DNA of 64,000 bases from Streptomyces sp. HUAS YS2 (lineage in GTDB: Bacteria > Actinomycetota > Actinomycetes > Streptomycetales > Streptomycetaceae), in the NCBI RefSeq assembly GCF_033343995.1, contig NZ_CP137573.1, forward strand, positions 2,451,001-2,515,000. The letters are read 5' to 3'. Made by a program: the position numbers and the translations under genes. Of this stretch, positions 31,301-41,700 are shown one piece after another. Position 1 is the stretch's first letter; every line of letters begins with the position of its first letter. The notes under the pieces are model-generated. The model saw only the letters and a program-made list of their open reading frames with translations. It searched no databases and had not been told where the DNA came from.

Positions 31301-32445
31301 CCCCCCATCTCTGGACCCCGCCGACCGAGGTCGAACAGCTGCTGCACGACGCCGGGACGAGCGGTGACGGCGACGCCCAACTCCGCGCGCTGGCCGGGGC
31401 GGAGCTGTTCATCGGCGCTCCGAAGGCCGAGGTCGACGCGGAGCCGGACGCGGTCTACTGGCGCGCCCAGGAGATCGGCAACGGGGTCGTCGTCCGGCCG
31501 GTGCTCACCCGCGGAATGCTGCCGCCGTGGCATCCGGACTGGGTGTTCCACAAGGTCACGCTGCGGTACTGCGCCGAGTTCCAGTGGCGGAACCCGCGGA
31601 TGCTGCTCGCTGTGAACGGGGGCACTCCGGGGCAACTGCTGCTGCCCGCCCAGCCCGAGCACCGGGCGCTGTGGCTGCGGTACTACGCCGAGCGGGAGCA
31701 CACCTCGGGGGACCGCTTCGTCGCCCTGCGGCACGGTGTGCTGCACGGTCCGCTCGCCTACGGGCTGGCCTGCGGGGCGCATCTGGCGTTCGGGAACGGC
31801 GTGCCGTGGAACGACGTCGGCTCCGTCTATCACGGGTACACGAACGAGCTGGAGACGCTCCGCGACGCGTGGGACGTGACCGACCGCGCGGGCTGGCAGG
31901 AGGAGCTGGCCGCGCTGCTCGACGCGCGCAACAGCCCGCCGGAGCCGGACTTCGCGCTGCGCGTCCGGGAGGAGTTGCGGATCCGCGGCGGCGAGCCGCC
32001 GTCGCCGGACCTGTGGCGCGAGACGGCCGCCGGGCACGCGCAGGACCTGGGGGCGGCCCCCGGGGCGGTCCGGCACATCGAGGAGCTGGTGCGCCGCATC
32101 CTGCGGTACGAGGCCCGGTTCCGGGCGGACGGGCTGCTGCCGCCGGACGGAAGGGTGCGGACGACGGTCGCGTACGACTACAGCCGCGCGGTGAACATGG
32201 CCCGCTGGGGTCTCTCGGCCCGGTTCTGCACGCCGCCGGAGGCCGAGCAGGCGATCGTGCACGCGGGGGCGCTGAGCAGGTCCGCGTACACGTCGTGGCA
32301 GGAGTACTCGGCGGGCTACTCGCTGGGCCGGGTGCTGCGCTTCGACGGGGAGGAGTACGGGCCGTACCACGAGGGGAACGTGGCCGCCCACCGCGCGCTC
32401 ACGGAGCACCCGGGCAGCCCGTGGCGGAACATCCCCTGGCGCTGA
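31297..32445 (+). CDS. DUF1266 family protein, second of a tandem pair
   Basis: 382 aa, exactly as long as its upstream paralogue and alignable from residue 1 (Trp at position 6, GD at 23-24). Shared blocks include RGMLPPWHPDWVFHKVTL, GPLAYGLACGAHLAFGNGVPWN, RILRYEARFRADGLLPPDGRV, SWQEYSAGYSLGRVLRF and the WRNIPWR end. The ATG at 31297 overlaps the previous stop (ATGA); an ATG two codons earlier at 31291 is the alternative, but the paralogue alignment favours 31297. The pair arose by tandem duplication and was retained, possibly as a heterodimer (inference). Confidence 0.75.
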   Translation: MTPHLWTPPTEVEQLLHDAGTSGDGDAQLRALAGAELFIGAPKAEVDAEPDAVYWRAQEIGNGVVVRPVLTRGMLPPWHPDWVFHKVTLRYCAEFQWRNPRMLLAVNGGTPGQLLLPAQPEHRALWLRYYAEREHTSGDRFVALRHGVLHGPLAYGLACGAHLAFGNGVPWNDVGSVYHGYTNELETLRDAWDVTDRAGWQEELAALLDARNSPPEPDFALRVREELRIRGGEPPSPDLWRETAAGHAQDLGAAPGAVRHIEELVRRILRYEARFRADGLLPPDGRVRTTVAYDYSRAVNMARWGLSARFCTPPEAEQAIVHAGALSRSAYTSWQEYSAGYSLGRVLRFDGEEYGPYHEGNVAAHRALTEHPGSPWRNIPWR

Positions 32446-32497
32446 GCCGGTCCCGCTCCGCGCGTCGGGGCCGCTGCCCGTCGGGGCCGCTCCCCCG

Positions 32498-33073
32498 TCA
32501 GTCCCGCTCCCCCATCAGCACCTTGAGGCCCTCGGTCAGGTCGTCGGCGGTCGGCGCGGTGTCCGGGTCGACCATCCACTGGATCATCACGCCGGTGGCC
32601 AGCGCCTGGACGAGCAGTCCGGCAACCCGGGCCTTCTCCGGTTCGGCCGCCGCGTCGATGCCGAGGAAGCCCTCCGCCATGCCCAGCCGGCCCTCGCGCT
32701 GCGGCTCCTTGATCGCCTCGCGCAGCTTCTCGTCGTCGTCGAGGCGGGTGACCACCTCGGTCTGGAGCTTCCAGACCGGGCGGGCCGCCTCGGCGCCGGC
32801 GATGAGTGCCGCCCACAGGTCGTGGAAACGCTGGTACGGGTCGGCCGGCCGGTCCGCCGCGGCGCCCTCGTCCGCGCCGACGCTGTTGCCCCACTCCTCC
32901 GTCAGCGCGAGGAAGGCCTGCTGGAGCAGGGCGTCCTTGGAGCCGTAGTGGTAGCCGATGGAGGCGAGGTTGGTGCCGGATGCGGCGACGATGTCGCGGG
33001 CCGTGGTGCGGGCGTAGCCCTTCTCCAGGAGGCAGCGCTTGGCGCCGTCGAGCAGGTCTTCCTTGTGTCCCAT
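32498..33073 (-). CDS. TetR/AcrR family regulator
   Basis: 191 aa. HTH at residues 5-50 (DLLDGAKRCLLEKGYARTTARDIVAASGTNLASIGYHYGSKDALL) and a TetR_C domain (WKLQTEVVTRLDDDEKLREAI, GLLVQALATGVMIQWMVDPD). It converges on the DUF1266 pair (52 bp between stops) and its promoter lies in a region with a perfect 20-bp inverted repeat and a 12-bp palindrome AGACGTACGTCT, so autoregulation is likely. Its other target is unknown. Confidence 0.87.
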   Translation of the reverse strand: MGHKEDLLDGAKRCLLEKGYARTTARDIVAASGTNLASIGYHYGSKDALLQQAFLALTEEWGNSVGADEGAAADRPADPYQRFHDLWAALIAGAEAARPVWKLQTEVVTRLDDDEKLREAIKEPQREGRLGMAEGFLGIDAAAEPEKARVAGLLVQALATGVMIQWMVDPDTAPTADDLTEGLKVLMGERD

Positions 33074-33082
33074 GACAGCACT

Positions 33083-33133
33083 GTACCCGGGATTCAGACG
33101 TATGTGTAAGACGTACGTCTGAATCCCGGGTAC
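33083..33133. promoter_or_regulatory. Perfect 20-bp inverted repeat: serA terminator and/or TetR operator
   Basis: Arms 33083-33102 and 33114-33133 are perfectly complementary around an 11-nt centre. The right half contains the 12-bp palindrome AGACGTACGTCT (33109-33120), a typical TetR-operator shape, 36-47 bp before the tetR start. It is also 25 bp past the serA stop, so the same DNA can act as a terminator in RNA and an operator in DNA. Confidence 0.65.
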
Positions 33134-33157
33134 GGGGTCGTGCGGATCAGGCCCTGA

Positions 33158-34747
33158 TCAGACCAGGTTGACCGAGCGGGCCGAGGTCGCGCCGATCGCC
33201 GCCGCGAGCTCCGTGAGCACGTTCGCCGGGACGGTGTCGTCCACGGTCAGCACGGCCAGAGCCTCGCCGCCCTCCTCGGCACGGGCCACCTGCATGCCCG
33301 CGATGTTCAGGCCGCCCTCGCCGAGGATGCGGCCGACGGTGCCGACGACACCCGGACGGTCCTCGTAGCGCAGCACCACCATGTGGTCGGCGAGCGCCAG
33401 GTCCACGTCGTACTCGCCGATGCCGACGATCTTCTGGAGGTGCTTCGGGCCGGCCAGCGTGCCGGAGACCGCGACCGCCTCGCCGCTCGCCAGCGTGCCG
33501 CGCACGGTGACCACGTTGCGGTGGTCCGGGGACTCGCTGCTGGTGGTGAGGCGCACCTCGACACCGCGCTCCTGCGCGAACAGCGGCGCGTTGACGTACG
33601 ACACGGTCTCGTCGACCACGTCCTCGAACACGCCCTTCAGCGCGGAGAGTTCGAGCACCTTCACGTCGTGCTGGGTGATCTCGCCGTACACCTCGACGTC
33701 GAGCCGCGCCGCGACCTCGCCCGCGAGGGCGGTGAAGATCCGGCCGAGCTTCTCGGCGAGCGGCAGGCCCGGCTTCACGTCCTCGGCGATGACGCCGCCC
33801 TGGACGTTGACCGCGTCCGGGACCAGCTCGCCGGCGAGCGCCAGACGTACCGACCTGGCGACCGCGATACCGGCCTTCTCCTGCGCCTCGTCCGTGGACG
33901 CGCCGAGGTGCGGCGTGCAGACGACCTGGTCGAGCTCGAAGAGCGGGGAGTCCGTGCAGGGCTCCTTCGCGTACACGTCGAGACCGGCGCCGGCGACCCG
34001 GCCCTCCTTGAGGGCGGTGAACAGCGCCGCCTCGTCGACGATCCCGCCGCGCGCGGCGTTGACGATCCGGACGCTCGGCTTGACCTTGTGCAGCGCCTCG
34101 TCGCCGATGAGACCGAGGGTCTCGGGGGTCTTCGGCAGGTGGACGGTGATGAAGTCGGCGACCTCGAGCAGCTCGTCCAGGGAGAGCAGCTTCACGCCCA
34201 TCTGGGCGGCGCGGGCCGGCTGCACGTAGGGGTCGTACGCGACGATCTTCATGCCGAACGCGGACATGCGCTGGGCGACCAGGACGCCGATGCGGCCGAG
34301 GCCGACGACGCCGAGGACCTTCTCGCTGAGCTCGACGCCGGTGTACTTCGAGCGCTTCCACTCGCCGTTCTTGAGGGCGGTGTTGGCCTGCGGGATGTTG
34401 CGCGCGGTGGCGACCAGGAGGCCGCAGGCGAGCTCGGCGGCGGTGACGATGTTGGAGGTCGGGGCGTTCACGACCATCACGCCGGCCTTGGTGGCGGACG
34501 AGACGTCCACGTTGTCCAGGCCCACGCCTGCCCGGGCGACGACGCGCAGCTTCTTGGCGGCGGCGATGGCCTCGGCGTCCACCTTGGTGGCGGAGCGGAT
34601 CAGGATCGCGTCCACGTCGGCGATGGCCGGGAGCAGCTCGGCGCGGTCCGCGCCGTTGCAGTGCCGGATCTCGAAATCGGGGCCGAGCGCGTCGACGGTG
34701 GCGGGCGACAGCTCTTCAGCGATGAGTACGACAGGTTTCGAGCTCAC
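33158..34747 (-). CDS. serA: D-3-phosphoglycerate dehydrogenase
   Basis: 529 aa, the long type with an intervening domain and a C-terminal ACT domain (VGTVGRILGEGGLNIAGMQVARA). The catalytic domain shows the NAD site GVVGLGRIGVLVAQRM, VNAARGGIVDEAAL (Arg), GLDVYAKEPCTD (Glu) and TPHLGASTDEAQ (His). It makes 3-phosphohydroxypyruvate, the first step to serine, and ACT domains mediate serine feedback. The GTG at 34747 has GAGGA 5 bp upstream; a longer reading to 34957 is rejected. It lies downstream of ilvC on the same strand but behind a strong terminator, with a palindrome TTCCGCCGCGGCGGAA at 34886-34901 in its upstream region. Confidence 0.95.
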   Translation of the reverse strand: MSSKPVVLIAEELSPATVDALGPDFEIRHCNGADRAELLPAIADVDAILIRSATKVDAEAIAAAKKLRVVARAGVGLDNVDVSSATKAGVMVVNAPTSNIVTAAELACGLLVATARNIPQANTALKNGEWKRSKYTGVELSEKVLGVVGLGRIGVLVAQRMSAFGMKIVAYDPYVQPARAAQMGVKLLSLDELLEVADFITVHLPKTPETLGLIGDEALHKVKPSVRIVNAARGGIVDEAALFTALKEGRVAGAGLDVYAKEPCTDSPLFELDQVVCTPHLGASTDEAQEKAGIAVARSVRLALAGELVPDAVNVQGGVIAEDVKPGLPLAEKLGRIFTALAGEVAARLDVEVYGEITQHDVKVLELSALKGVFEDVVDETVSYVNAPLFAQERGVEVRLTTSSESPDHRNVVTVRGTLASGEAVAVSGTLAGPKHLQKIVGIGEYDVDLALADHMVVLRYEDRPGVVGTVGRILGEGGLNIAGMQVARAEEGGEALAVLTVDDTVPANVLTELAAAIGATSARSVNLV

Positions 34748-34885
34748 GTGAGTCCTCACAGGTGCAGTGCGGACGGCCGTCCCGACGGCCGCAGGCGGTG
34801 GAGGGGCTAGCCGCGTGGAAGACGCACGACGCTGTGGGCCTGACGCGATGTTGTTCAAGAGTGTAGTGGCGGAACGGGGCTGGTA

Positions 34886-34901
34886 TTCCGCCGCGGCGGA
34901 A
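34886..34901. promoter_or_regulatory. 16-bp palindrome upstream of serA
   Basis: TTCCGCCGCGGCGGAA is a perfect palindrome, 139 bp before the serA GTG, between the ilvC terminator and serA. Possible operator; part of it is simple GC-rich symmetry, so the call is weak. Confidence 0.25.
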
Positions 34902-34941
34902 GGATCACCCATCCGTGGTTGGACTGACTGTCCAATGAAGC

Positions 34942-34974
34942 GCGGCGGGCCGGACACAGTGTCCGGCCCGCCGC
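34942..34974. terminator. ilvC terminator
   Basis: Perfect 16-bp inverted repeat (34942-34957 and 34959-34974) around a single base, 8 bp after the ilvC stop. It isolates serA from the ilv operon. Confidence 0.75.
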
Positions 34975-34982
34975 CCGAAGGC

Positions 34983-36071
<1,089 letters not shown>

Positions 36072-36596
36072 TCAGGCGCTGCGGTCGAGGGCCCGCAGGG
36101 ACCGGTCCGTGATGGACCGGGCGCCACGCCCTATGGCGATCGTGCCGGACTGGACGAGCTCCTTGATGCCGAACTGCTCCAGCATCTTCAGCATGGCGTC
36201 GAGCTTGTCACTCGAACCGGTGGCCTCGATGGTGACCGCCTCGGGCGAGACGTCCACGGTCTTGGCACGGAACAGCTGGACGATCTCGACGATCTGGGAC
36301 CGGGTCTCGTTGTCGGCGCGGACCTTCACCAGGACGAGCTCGCGCTGGATCGCGGCGCTGGGCTCGAGTTCGACGATCTTCAGAACGTTGACCAGCTTGT
36401 TGAGCTGCTTGGTCACCTGTTCCAGGGGCAGGTCCTCGACATTGACCACGATGGTGATGCGGGAGATGTCGGGGTGCTCGGTGACACCGACCGCGAGCGA
36501 GTCGATGTTGAAGCCGCGGCGGGAGAACAGCGCGGCGATGCGGGCCAGGATACCGGGGGTGTTCTCGACCAGGACCGAGAGCGTGTGCTTGGACAT
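36072..36596 (-). CDS. ilvH: Acetolactate synthase small (regulatory) subunit
   Basis: 174 aa with an N-terminal ACT domain (MSKHTLSVLVENTPGILARI, GFNIDSLAVGVTEHPDISRITIVV) and the C-terminal ALS small-subunit domain (RELVLVKVRADNETRSQIVEIVQLFRAKTVDVS). It stimulates the IlvB catalytic subunit and confers valine feedback. The ATG at 36596 has AGGAAG just upstream; a longer reading upstream is a shadow of ilvB. It lies 17 bp downstream of ilvB. Confidence 0.95.
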   Translation of the reverse strand: MSKHTLSVLVENTPGILARIAALFSRRGFNIDSLAVGVTEHPDISRITIVVNVEDLPLEQVTKQLNKLVNVLKIVELEPSAAIQRELVLVKVRADNETRSQIVEIVQLFRAKTVDVSPEAVTIEATGSSDKLDAMLKMLEQFGIKELVQSGTIAIGRGARSITDRSLRALDRSA

Positions 36597-36613
36597 GTCT
36601 TCCTGCTTCTCTC

Positions 36614-38494
36614 TCAGTCGTCTTCGTTGTCGCCGAAGTCGGGACGGACCCCGCGGGCGGCCATGACCTCGTCGTTGGAGGTGCCGGCGGCGACCATGGG
36701 CCACACCTGGGCGTCCTCGTGGACGATGAAGTCGATGACGACCGGGCGGTCGTTGATCGCGTTGGCCTGCTCGATGACCTTGTCGAGGTCGGCCGGGTCC
36801 TCGCAGCGCAGGGCGACACAGCCCATGGCCTCGGACAGCTTGACGAAGTCCGGGATGCGGGTGCCCTTGCGGGGCGCCGTGCTCGCGCCGACCTGGGAGC
36901 CGGTCGCGTCGTGGCCGGTCTCGTCGGCGTGCAGCACGGTGCTGGAGTAACGCTGGTTGTAGAACAGGGTCTGCCACTGGCGGACCATGCCGAGGGCGCC
37001 GTTGTTGATGATGGCGACCTTGATCGGGATGTTGTTCAGCGCGCAGGTGACGAGCTCCTGGTTCGTCATCTGGAAGCAGCCGTCGCCGTCGATCGCCCAG
37101 ACCGGGCGGTCCGGCATGCCGGCCTTGGCGCCCATGGCGGCCGGGACCGCGTAGCCCATCGTTCCGGCGCCGCCGGAGTTCAGCCAGGTGGCCGGCTTCT
37201 CGTAGTCGATGAAGTGGGCGGCCCACATCTGGTGCTGGCCGACGCCGGCCGCGTAGATGGTGTCGGCCGGGGCGAGCTGGCCGATGCGCTGGATGACCTG
37301 CTGCGGCGAGAGGCTGCCGTCCTCCGGCAGGTCGTAGCCGAGCGGGTAGGTCTCGCGCCAGCGGTTCAGGTCGCTCCACCAGGCGGTGTAGTCGCCCGTG
37401 TTGCCCTCGCTGTGCTCGGCCTGGACGGCCTGGACCAGGTCGGCGATGACCTCGCGGGCGTCACCGACGATCGGGACGTCGGCGGCGCGGTTCTTGCCGA
37501 TCTCGGCCGGGTCGATGTCCGCGTGGACGATCTTGGCGAACGGGGCGAAGCTGTCGAGCTTGCCGGTGACGCGGTCGTCGAAGCGGGCGCCGAGGGCGAC
37601 GATCAGGTCGGCCTTCTGCAGCGCGGTGACGGCGGTGACCGCGCCGTGCATGCCCGGCATGCCCACGTGCTGCGGGTGGCTGTCCGGGAAGGCACCGAGG
37701 GCCATCAGGGTGGTGGTGACCGGGGCCCCGGTCAGCTCGGCCAGGACCTTCAGCTCGGTGGTGGCGCCGGACTTCAGGACGCCGCCGCCGACGTACAGGA
37801 CGGGGCGCTTGGCGCCGGTGATCAGCTTCGCGGCCTCGCGGATCTGCTTGGCGTGCGGCTTGGTCACCGGGCGGTAGCCGGGCAGGTCGGTCTGCGGCGG
37901 CCAGGTGAAGGTGGTCTTCGCCTGCAGGGCGTCCTTGGCGATGTCGACCAGGACCGGGCCGGGGCGGCCGGTGGAGGCGATGTGGAACGCCTCGGCGATC
38001 GTCCGCGGGATGTCCTCGGCCTTGGTGACCAGGAAGTTGTGCTTGGTGATCGGCATCGTGATGCCGCAGATGTCCGCCTCCTGGAAGGCGTCGGTGCCGA
38101 TCGCCTTGGAGGACACCTGGCCGGTGATGGCGACCATCGGGACGGAGTCCATGTGCGCGTCGGCGATCGGGGTGACCAGGTTGGTCGCGCCCGGGCCGGA
38201 GGTCGCGATGCAGACACCGACCTTGCCGGTGGCCTGCGCGTAACCGGTCGCGGCGTGGCCGGCGCCCTGCTCGTGCCGGACGAGGATGTGACGGACCTTC
38301 TTGGAGTCCATCATCGGGTCGTACGCGGGGAGGATGGCGCCGCCGGGGATGCCGAAGACGGTGTCGGCCCCCACTTCCTCGAGAGAGCGGATGAGGGACT
38401 GCGCGCCCGTGACGTGCTCAACGGTGGCGGAGGGCTGTCCGCCGTTACGGGCCCGCGGCTGCGGATGGTGGGCCCCGGTGGCCTGCTCGGTCAT
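36614..38494 (-). CDS. ilvB: Acetolactate synthase large (catalytic) subunit
   Basis: 626 aa ThDP/FAD enzyme. After a ~30-residue polar N-terminus come [19 protein letters not shown], the catalytic Glu in [22 protein letters not shown], the FAD domain and the ThDP motif [29 protein letters not shown]. It condenses two pyruvates to acetolactate, or pyruvate with 2-oxobutyrate, the first common step to Val, Leu and Ile. The ATG at 38494 is preferred because GAAGAG lies 7 bp upstream; the ATG at 38500 sits right against that site. An upstream leader peptide and attenuator control it. Confidence 0.95.
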   Translation of the reverse strand: MTEQATGAHHPQPRARNGGQPSATVEHVTGAQSLIRSLEEVGADTVFGIPGGAILPAYDPMMDSKKVRHILVRHEQGAGHAATGYAQATGKVGVCIATSGPGATNLVTPIADAHMDSVPMVAITGQVSSKAIGTDAFQEADICGITMPITKHNFLVTKAEDIPRTIAEAFHIASTGRPGPVLVDIAKDALQAKTTFTWPPQTDLPGYRPVTKPHAKQIREAAKLITGAKRPVLYVGGGVLKSGATTELKVLAELTGAPVTTTLMALGAFPDSHPQHVGMPGMHGAVTAVTALQKADLIVALGARFDDRVTGKLDSFAPFAKIVHADIDPAEIGKNRAADVPIVGDAREVIADLVQAVQAEHSEGNTGDYTAWWSDLNRWRETYPLGYDLPEDGSLSPQQVIQRIGQLAPADTIYAAGVGQHQMWAAHFIDYEKPATWLNSGGAGTMGYAVPAAMGAKAGMPDRPVWAIDGDGCFQMTNQELVTCALNNIPIKVAIINNGALGMVRQWQTLFYNQRYSSTVLHADETGHDATGSQVGASTAPRKGTRIPDFVKLSEAMGCVALRCEDPADLDKVIEQANAINDRPVVIDFIVHEDAQVWPMVAAGTSNDEVMAARGVRPDFGDNEDD

Positions 38495-38575
38495 CGGCAT
38501 TCTCTTCTCGAAGCTGAGGGTTTTCGCTGGGTGTTTCGCGAGGTTTTAGCTGGTTTTGACGAGTGCCAGTGCAAC

Positions 38576-38609
38576 AAAAAACCCCTCGTGCCGGGAGGCA
38601 AGCGAGGGG
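38576..38609 (-). terminator. Attenuator of the ilvB operon
   Basis: On the minus strand CCCCTCG (38609-38603) pairs with CGAGGGG (38588-38582), with an inner GGCA/TGCC stem (one AG bulge), followed by six T (38581-38576). It lies between the leader peptide and ilvB, as expected for a transcription attenuator. Confidence 0.85.
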
Positions 38610-38652
38610 AGCGCGTCGGGCGGGTTACGAGCCGGGCCGTCGTGGCCCTGCT

Positions 38653-38694
38653 TCAGCCGACGCGCTTTCCAAGTACGAGAATTCGGGTGCGCAT
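38653..38694 (-). CDS. ilvB leader peptide (13 aa)
   Basis: MRTRILVLGKRVG, with consecutive Ile-Leu-Val-Leu codons (ATT CTC GTA CTT, all uncommon in this genome), preceded by GGGAGGG 8 bp upstream. Ribosome stalling at these codons when charged Ile/Leu/Val tRNAs are scarce would block the terminator 44 bp downstream and let ilvBHC be transcribed. This leader is a known conserved feature of streptomycete ilvB operons. Confidence 0.9.
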   Translation of the reverse strand: MRTRILVLGKRVG

Positions 38695-38727
38695 GGCACT
38701 GACCCTCCCCCCGACGCGCCGTCACTG

Positions 38728-41700
38728 TCAAGTGGGTGGGACGGGCGTCTCACTATTTGAGCGGAACGGGGGACGCCCCGATGGACGCCGACGGCCGCTG
38801 AGCACTGGCAGGGCGACCCCGCCGGGGACCGGATAGTCGTCCCGGACGAGAGCCCGGCGCAACCGGTATTCGTCCAGGGGGCCGGAGAAGGCCATGCCCT
38901 GGCCGTGGGTGCAGCCCATCGCCCGCAGGGCGAGCACCTGCTCGGGGACGTCCACGCCGTCGGCGACGGACTGCATGCCGAGGTCGCAGGCGATCCGGAG
39001 CAGCCCGGCGGTGATCTTGTGCAGCCGGGGCGACTCGACGACGCCCTCGACCAGGCCCCTGTCCAGTTTCAGTACGTCGACGGGGAGCCGGCGCAGCGCG
39101 TTGATGGCCGCGTAGCCGCTGCCGAAGCCGTCCAGGGAGATCCGCACCCCGAGCCGGCGCAGGGCGAGCAGACGCTGCTCCAGCTCGTCGAAGGAGATCC
39201 GCGGATCGCTGTCGGCGAGCTCGATGATCAGCGCACCGGAGGGCAGTTCGTGCCTGGTCAGCAGCGCTTCGATGGAGCCGAGCGGGAGCGACTTGTCGAG
39301 CAGCCGGCGGGCGGGCAGCCGGATCGAGACGGGGGGGCGGTGGCCGAGCCGGGCGCGCTCCGCGGCCTGCCCGACGGCCTCCTCCAGGAGCCAGCGGCCC
39401 AGCTCGGCGGTGCGGTCGCCGTCCTCGGCGACCCGCAGGAATTCGGCCGGGGTGAACAGGATGCCCTGGGCGGAGCGCCAGCGGGCCTGGGCGGCGACGG
39501 CGGCGATCGTTCCGGTGGTGAGATCCACCACGGGCTGGTGCAGCAGGGCGAACTCGCCGTCGAGCAGGGCGGTGCGCAGCCGGGCGGCCAGTTCGGTGCG
39601 CCGGACCACTTCGGCCTGCATCTGCGGGGCGTAGAGCTCCACCCGGTCCTTTCCGCCGGCCTTGGCGCGGTACATGGCCAGGTCCGCGTTGCGCAGCAGG
39701 TCGCCGGCGCTGATGCCGGGCTCGGCGAAGGCGACGCCGATGGAGGCGGCGACGCGCACCTCGGTGCCCTCGACGCGGTACGGCTGGGAGAGCATGAGGC
39801 GCAGTCGGTCGGCGATGTCGTGGACCTGGCACTCGCGGGCGGACTGGTCCCGGCCGCCGTCGCCCAGGATGAGCGCGGCGAACTCGTCGCCGCCGAGCCG
39901 GGCGGCGGTGTCCCCGGCCCGTACGGAGTCGTGGAGGCGGCGGGCGGCCTGGATCAGCAGTTCGTCGCCGGCCTGGTGGCCGAGGCGGTCGTTGACGCCC
40001 TTGAAGCCGTCCAGGTCGATGAAGAGCACGGCGGTGCCGGAGTCGCCCGCCCGGCGGCCGCTGAGCGCCTTGCGGACCCGTTCGGTGAACAGGGCCCGGT
40101 TGGGCAGGTCGGTGAGCGGGTCGTGCTCCGCGTTGTGCAGCAACTGGGCCTGGAGGCGTACCCGTTCGGTGACGTCCCGGCTGTTGAAGATCAGGCCGCC
40201 CTGGTGGCGGTTGACGGTGGACTCGACGTTGAGCCAGTCCCCGCGGCCGGACCGGAACCGGCACTCGATGCGGGTGGTGGGCTCCTCGGAGGGCGGGGCG
40301 GCCAGGAAGCGGCGTACCTCGTGGACCACACCGCCGAGGTCCTCGGGGTGGATCAGCGAGGCCAGTTCGGAGCCGATCAGCTCCTCGGCCTCGCGTCCGT
40401 ACACCCCGGAGGCGGCGGGGCTCACGTACCGGAGTATGCCGGTGGGCGCGGCGATCATGATCACGTCGCTGGAGCCCTGCACGAGCGACCTGAAGTGGTT
40501 CTCCTTCTGGGCCAGTTCGTGGGTGAGCGCGATGTTGTCCAGGAGCATGATGCCCTGCCGGACGACGAGGGCGAGCACGACGGTGCAGCCGGTGAAGACG
40601 ACCACGCGGTCCACTCTGCGTCCCTCGACGACGTTGTACAGGATGCCCAGGGTGCACACGGCCGCCGCCAGATAGGGCGTGAGGGCGGCGAGCGAGCCGG
40701 CGACCGGGCGGCTCCGGTCGCGCGGCGGCCGGGCCGCGGTGCTCTCGGCGACCCGGCGCACCCCCCAGGGCGCGTACGCGAGGAGGAGCGAGCCGGCGAA
40801 CCAGCCGGCGTCGAGCAACTGGCCGGAGCGGTAGTGCTCGCGGAGCAGCGGGGAGGTGAACAGCGCGTCGCACAGCACGGTGAGGGCCAGGGCCGCGATC
40901 GCGGTGTTGGTCGCCGAGCGGTTCGTGTGGGACCGGCGGAAGTGCAGGGCGAGGACCATGCTGACGAGGACGATGTCCAGCAGCGGGTAGGCGAGCGAGA
41001 GGGCGGCCTGCGCGACGCTCTCGCCCTCGAAGTGCGCGGTGTGCGCGAGGGCGAGACTCCAGGAGAGGGTCAGCAGCGAGCCGCCGATGAGCCAGGCGTC
41101 GAGCACGAGGCAGACCCAGCCCGCCCTGGTGACGGGCTTCTTCGCGAGGACGAGCAGCCCGACGATGGCGGGGGGCGCGAAGAGCAGGAAGAAGAGATCG
41201 GCCAGGGACCGGTTCGGCACGTCACGGCCGAGGACGACTTCGTACCACCCCCAGACCGCGTTGCCGCAGGCGGCCATCAGGGAGGAGAAGGCGAAGAGCA
41301 GCCAGGCCGGCCGGAACCGGATGTCCCGCATCCGCCCGTAGAGGAAGCAGGAGACGGCGGCCGCGAACGCGGCGGCGCTGAGCCCGAAGTCGCCCATGAT
41401 CAGGGCGATGCGCGGGGATCCCCAACCGGCCGCGGCGCCCGTCGCGTACCCGGCACAGACCAGGGCGAGGGCGAGCTGGGCGAGGACGGCGCCGCGGTCG
41501 CCCCGCGCGGCGTCGGGCCCACGCGCCGCGGGGCCGCCTCCCTCGCGGCCGCACGCCGGCCCGCCGCCCTGGACGGGCCTGCGGCCGATGAGCGCCCCTG
41601 GGGCGCTCACCGGGGGCCCCGGGGGGGCGGCAGCGGACGATCCGGCGGATTCGTGCGCCGCCGTGGGGCGCGGGAGGAACGCCGCCGGCGGCCCCGCCGC

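Noticed and set aside
34748..34957. Longer SerA reading to 34957
   Set aside because: No ribosome binding site and no similarity to SerA N-termini; GTG 34747 gives the usual 529-aa protein.
38726..38731. TTGACA hexamer (minus strand) as the ilvB operon -35 box
   Set aside because: No -10-like sequence at 16-18 bp; that position is the ribosome binding site of the leader peptide.
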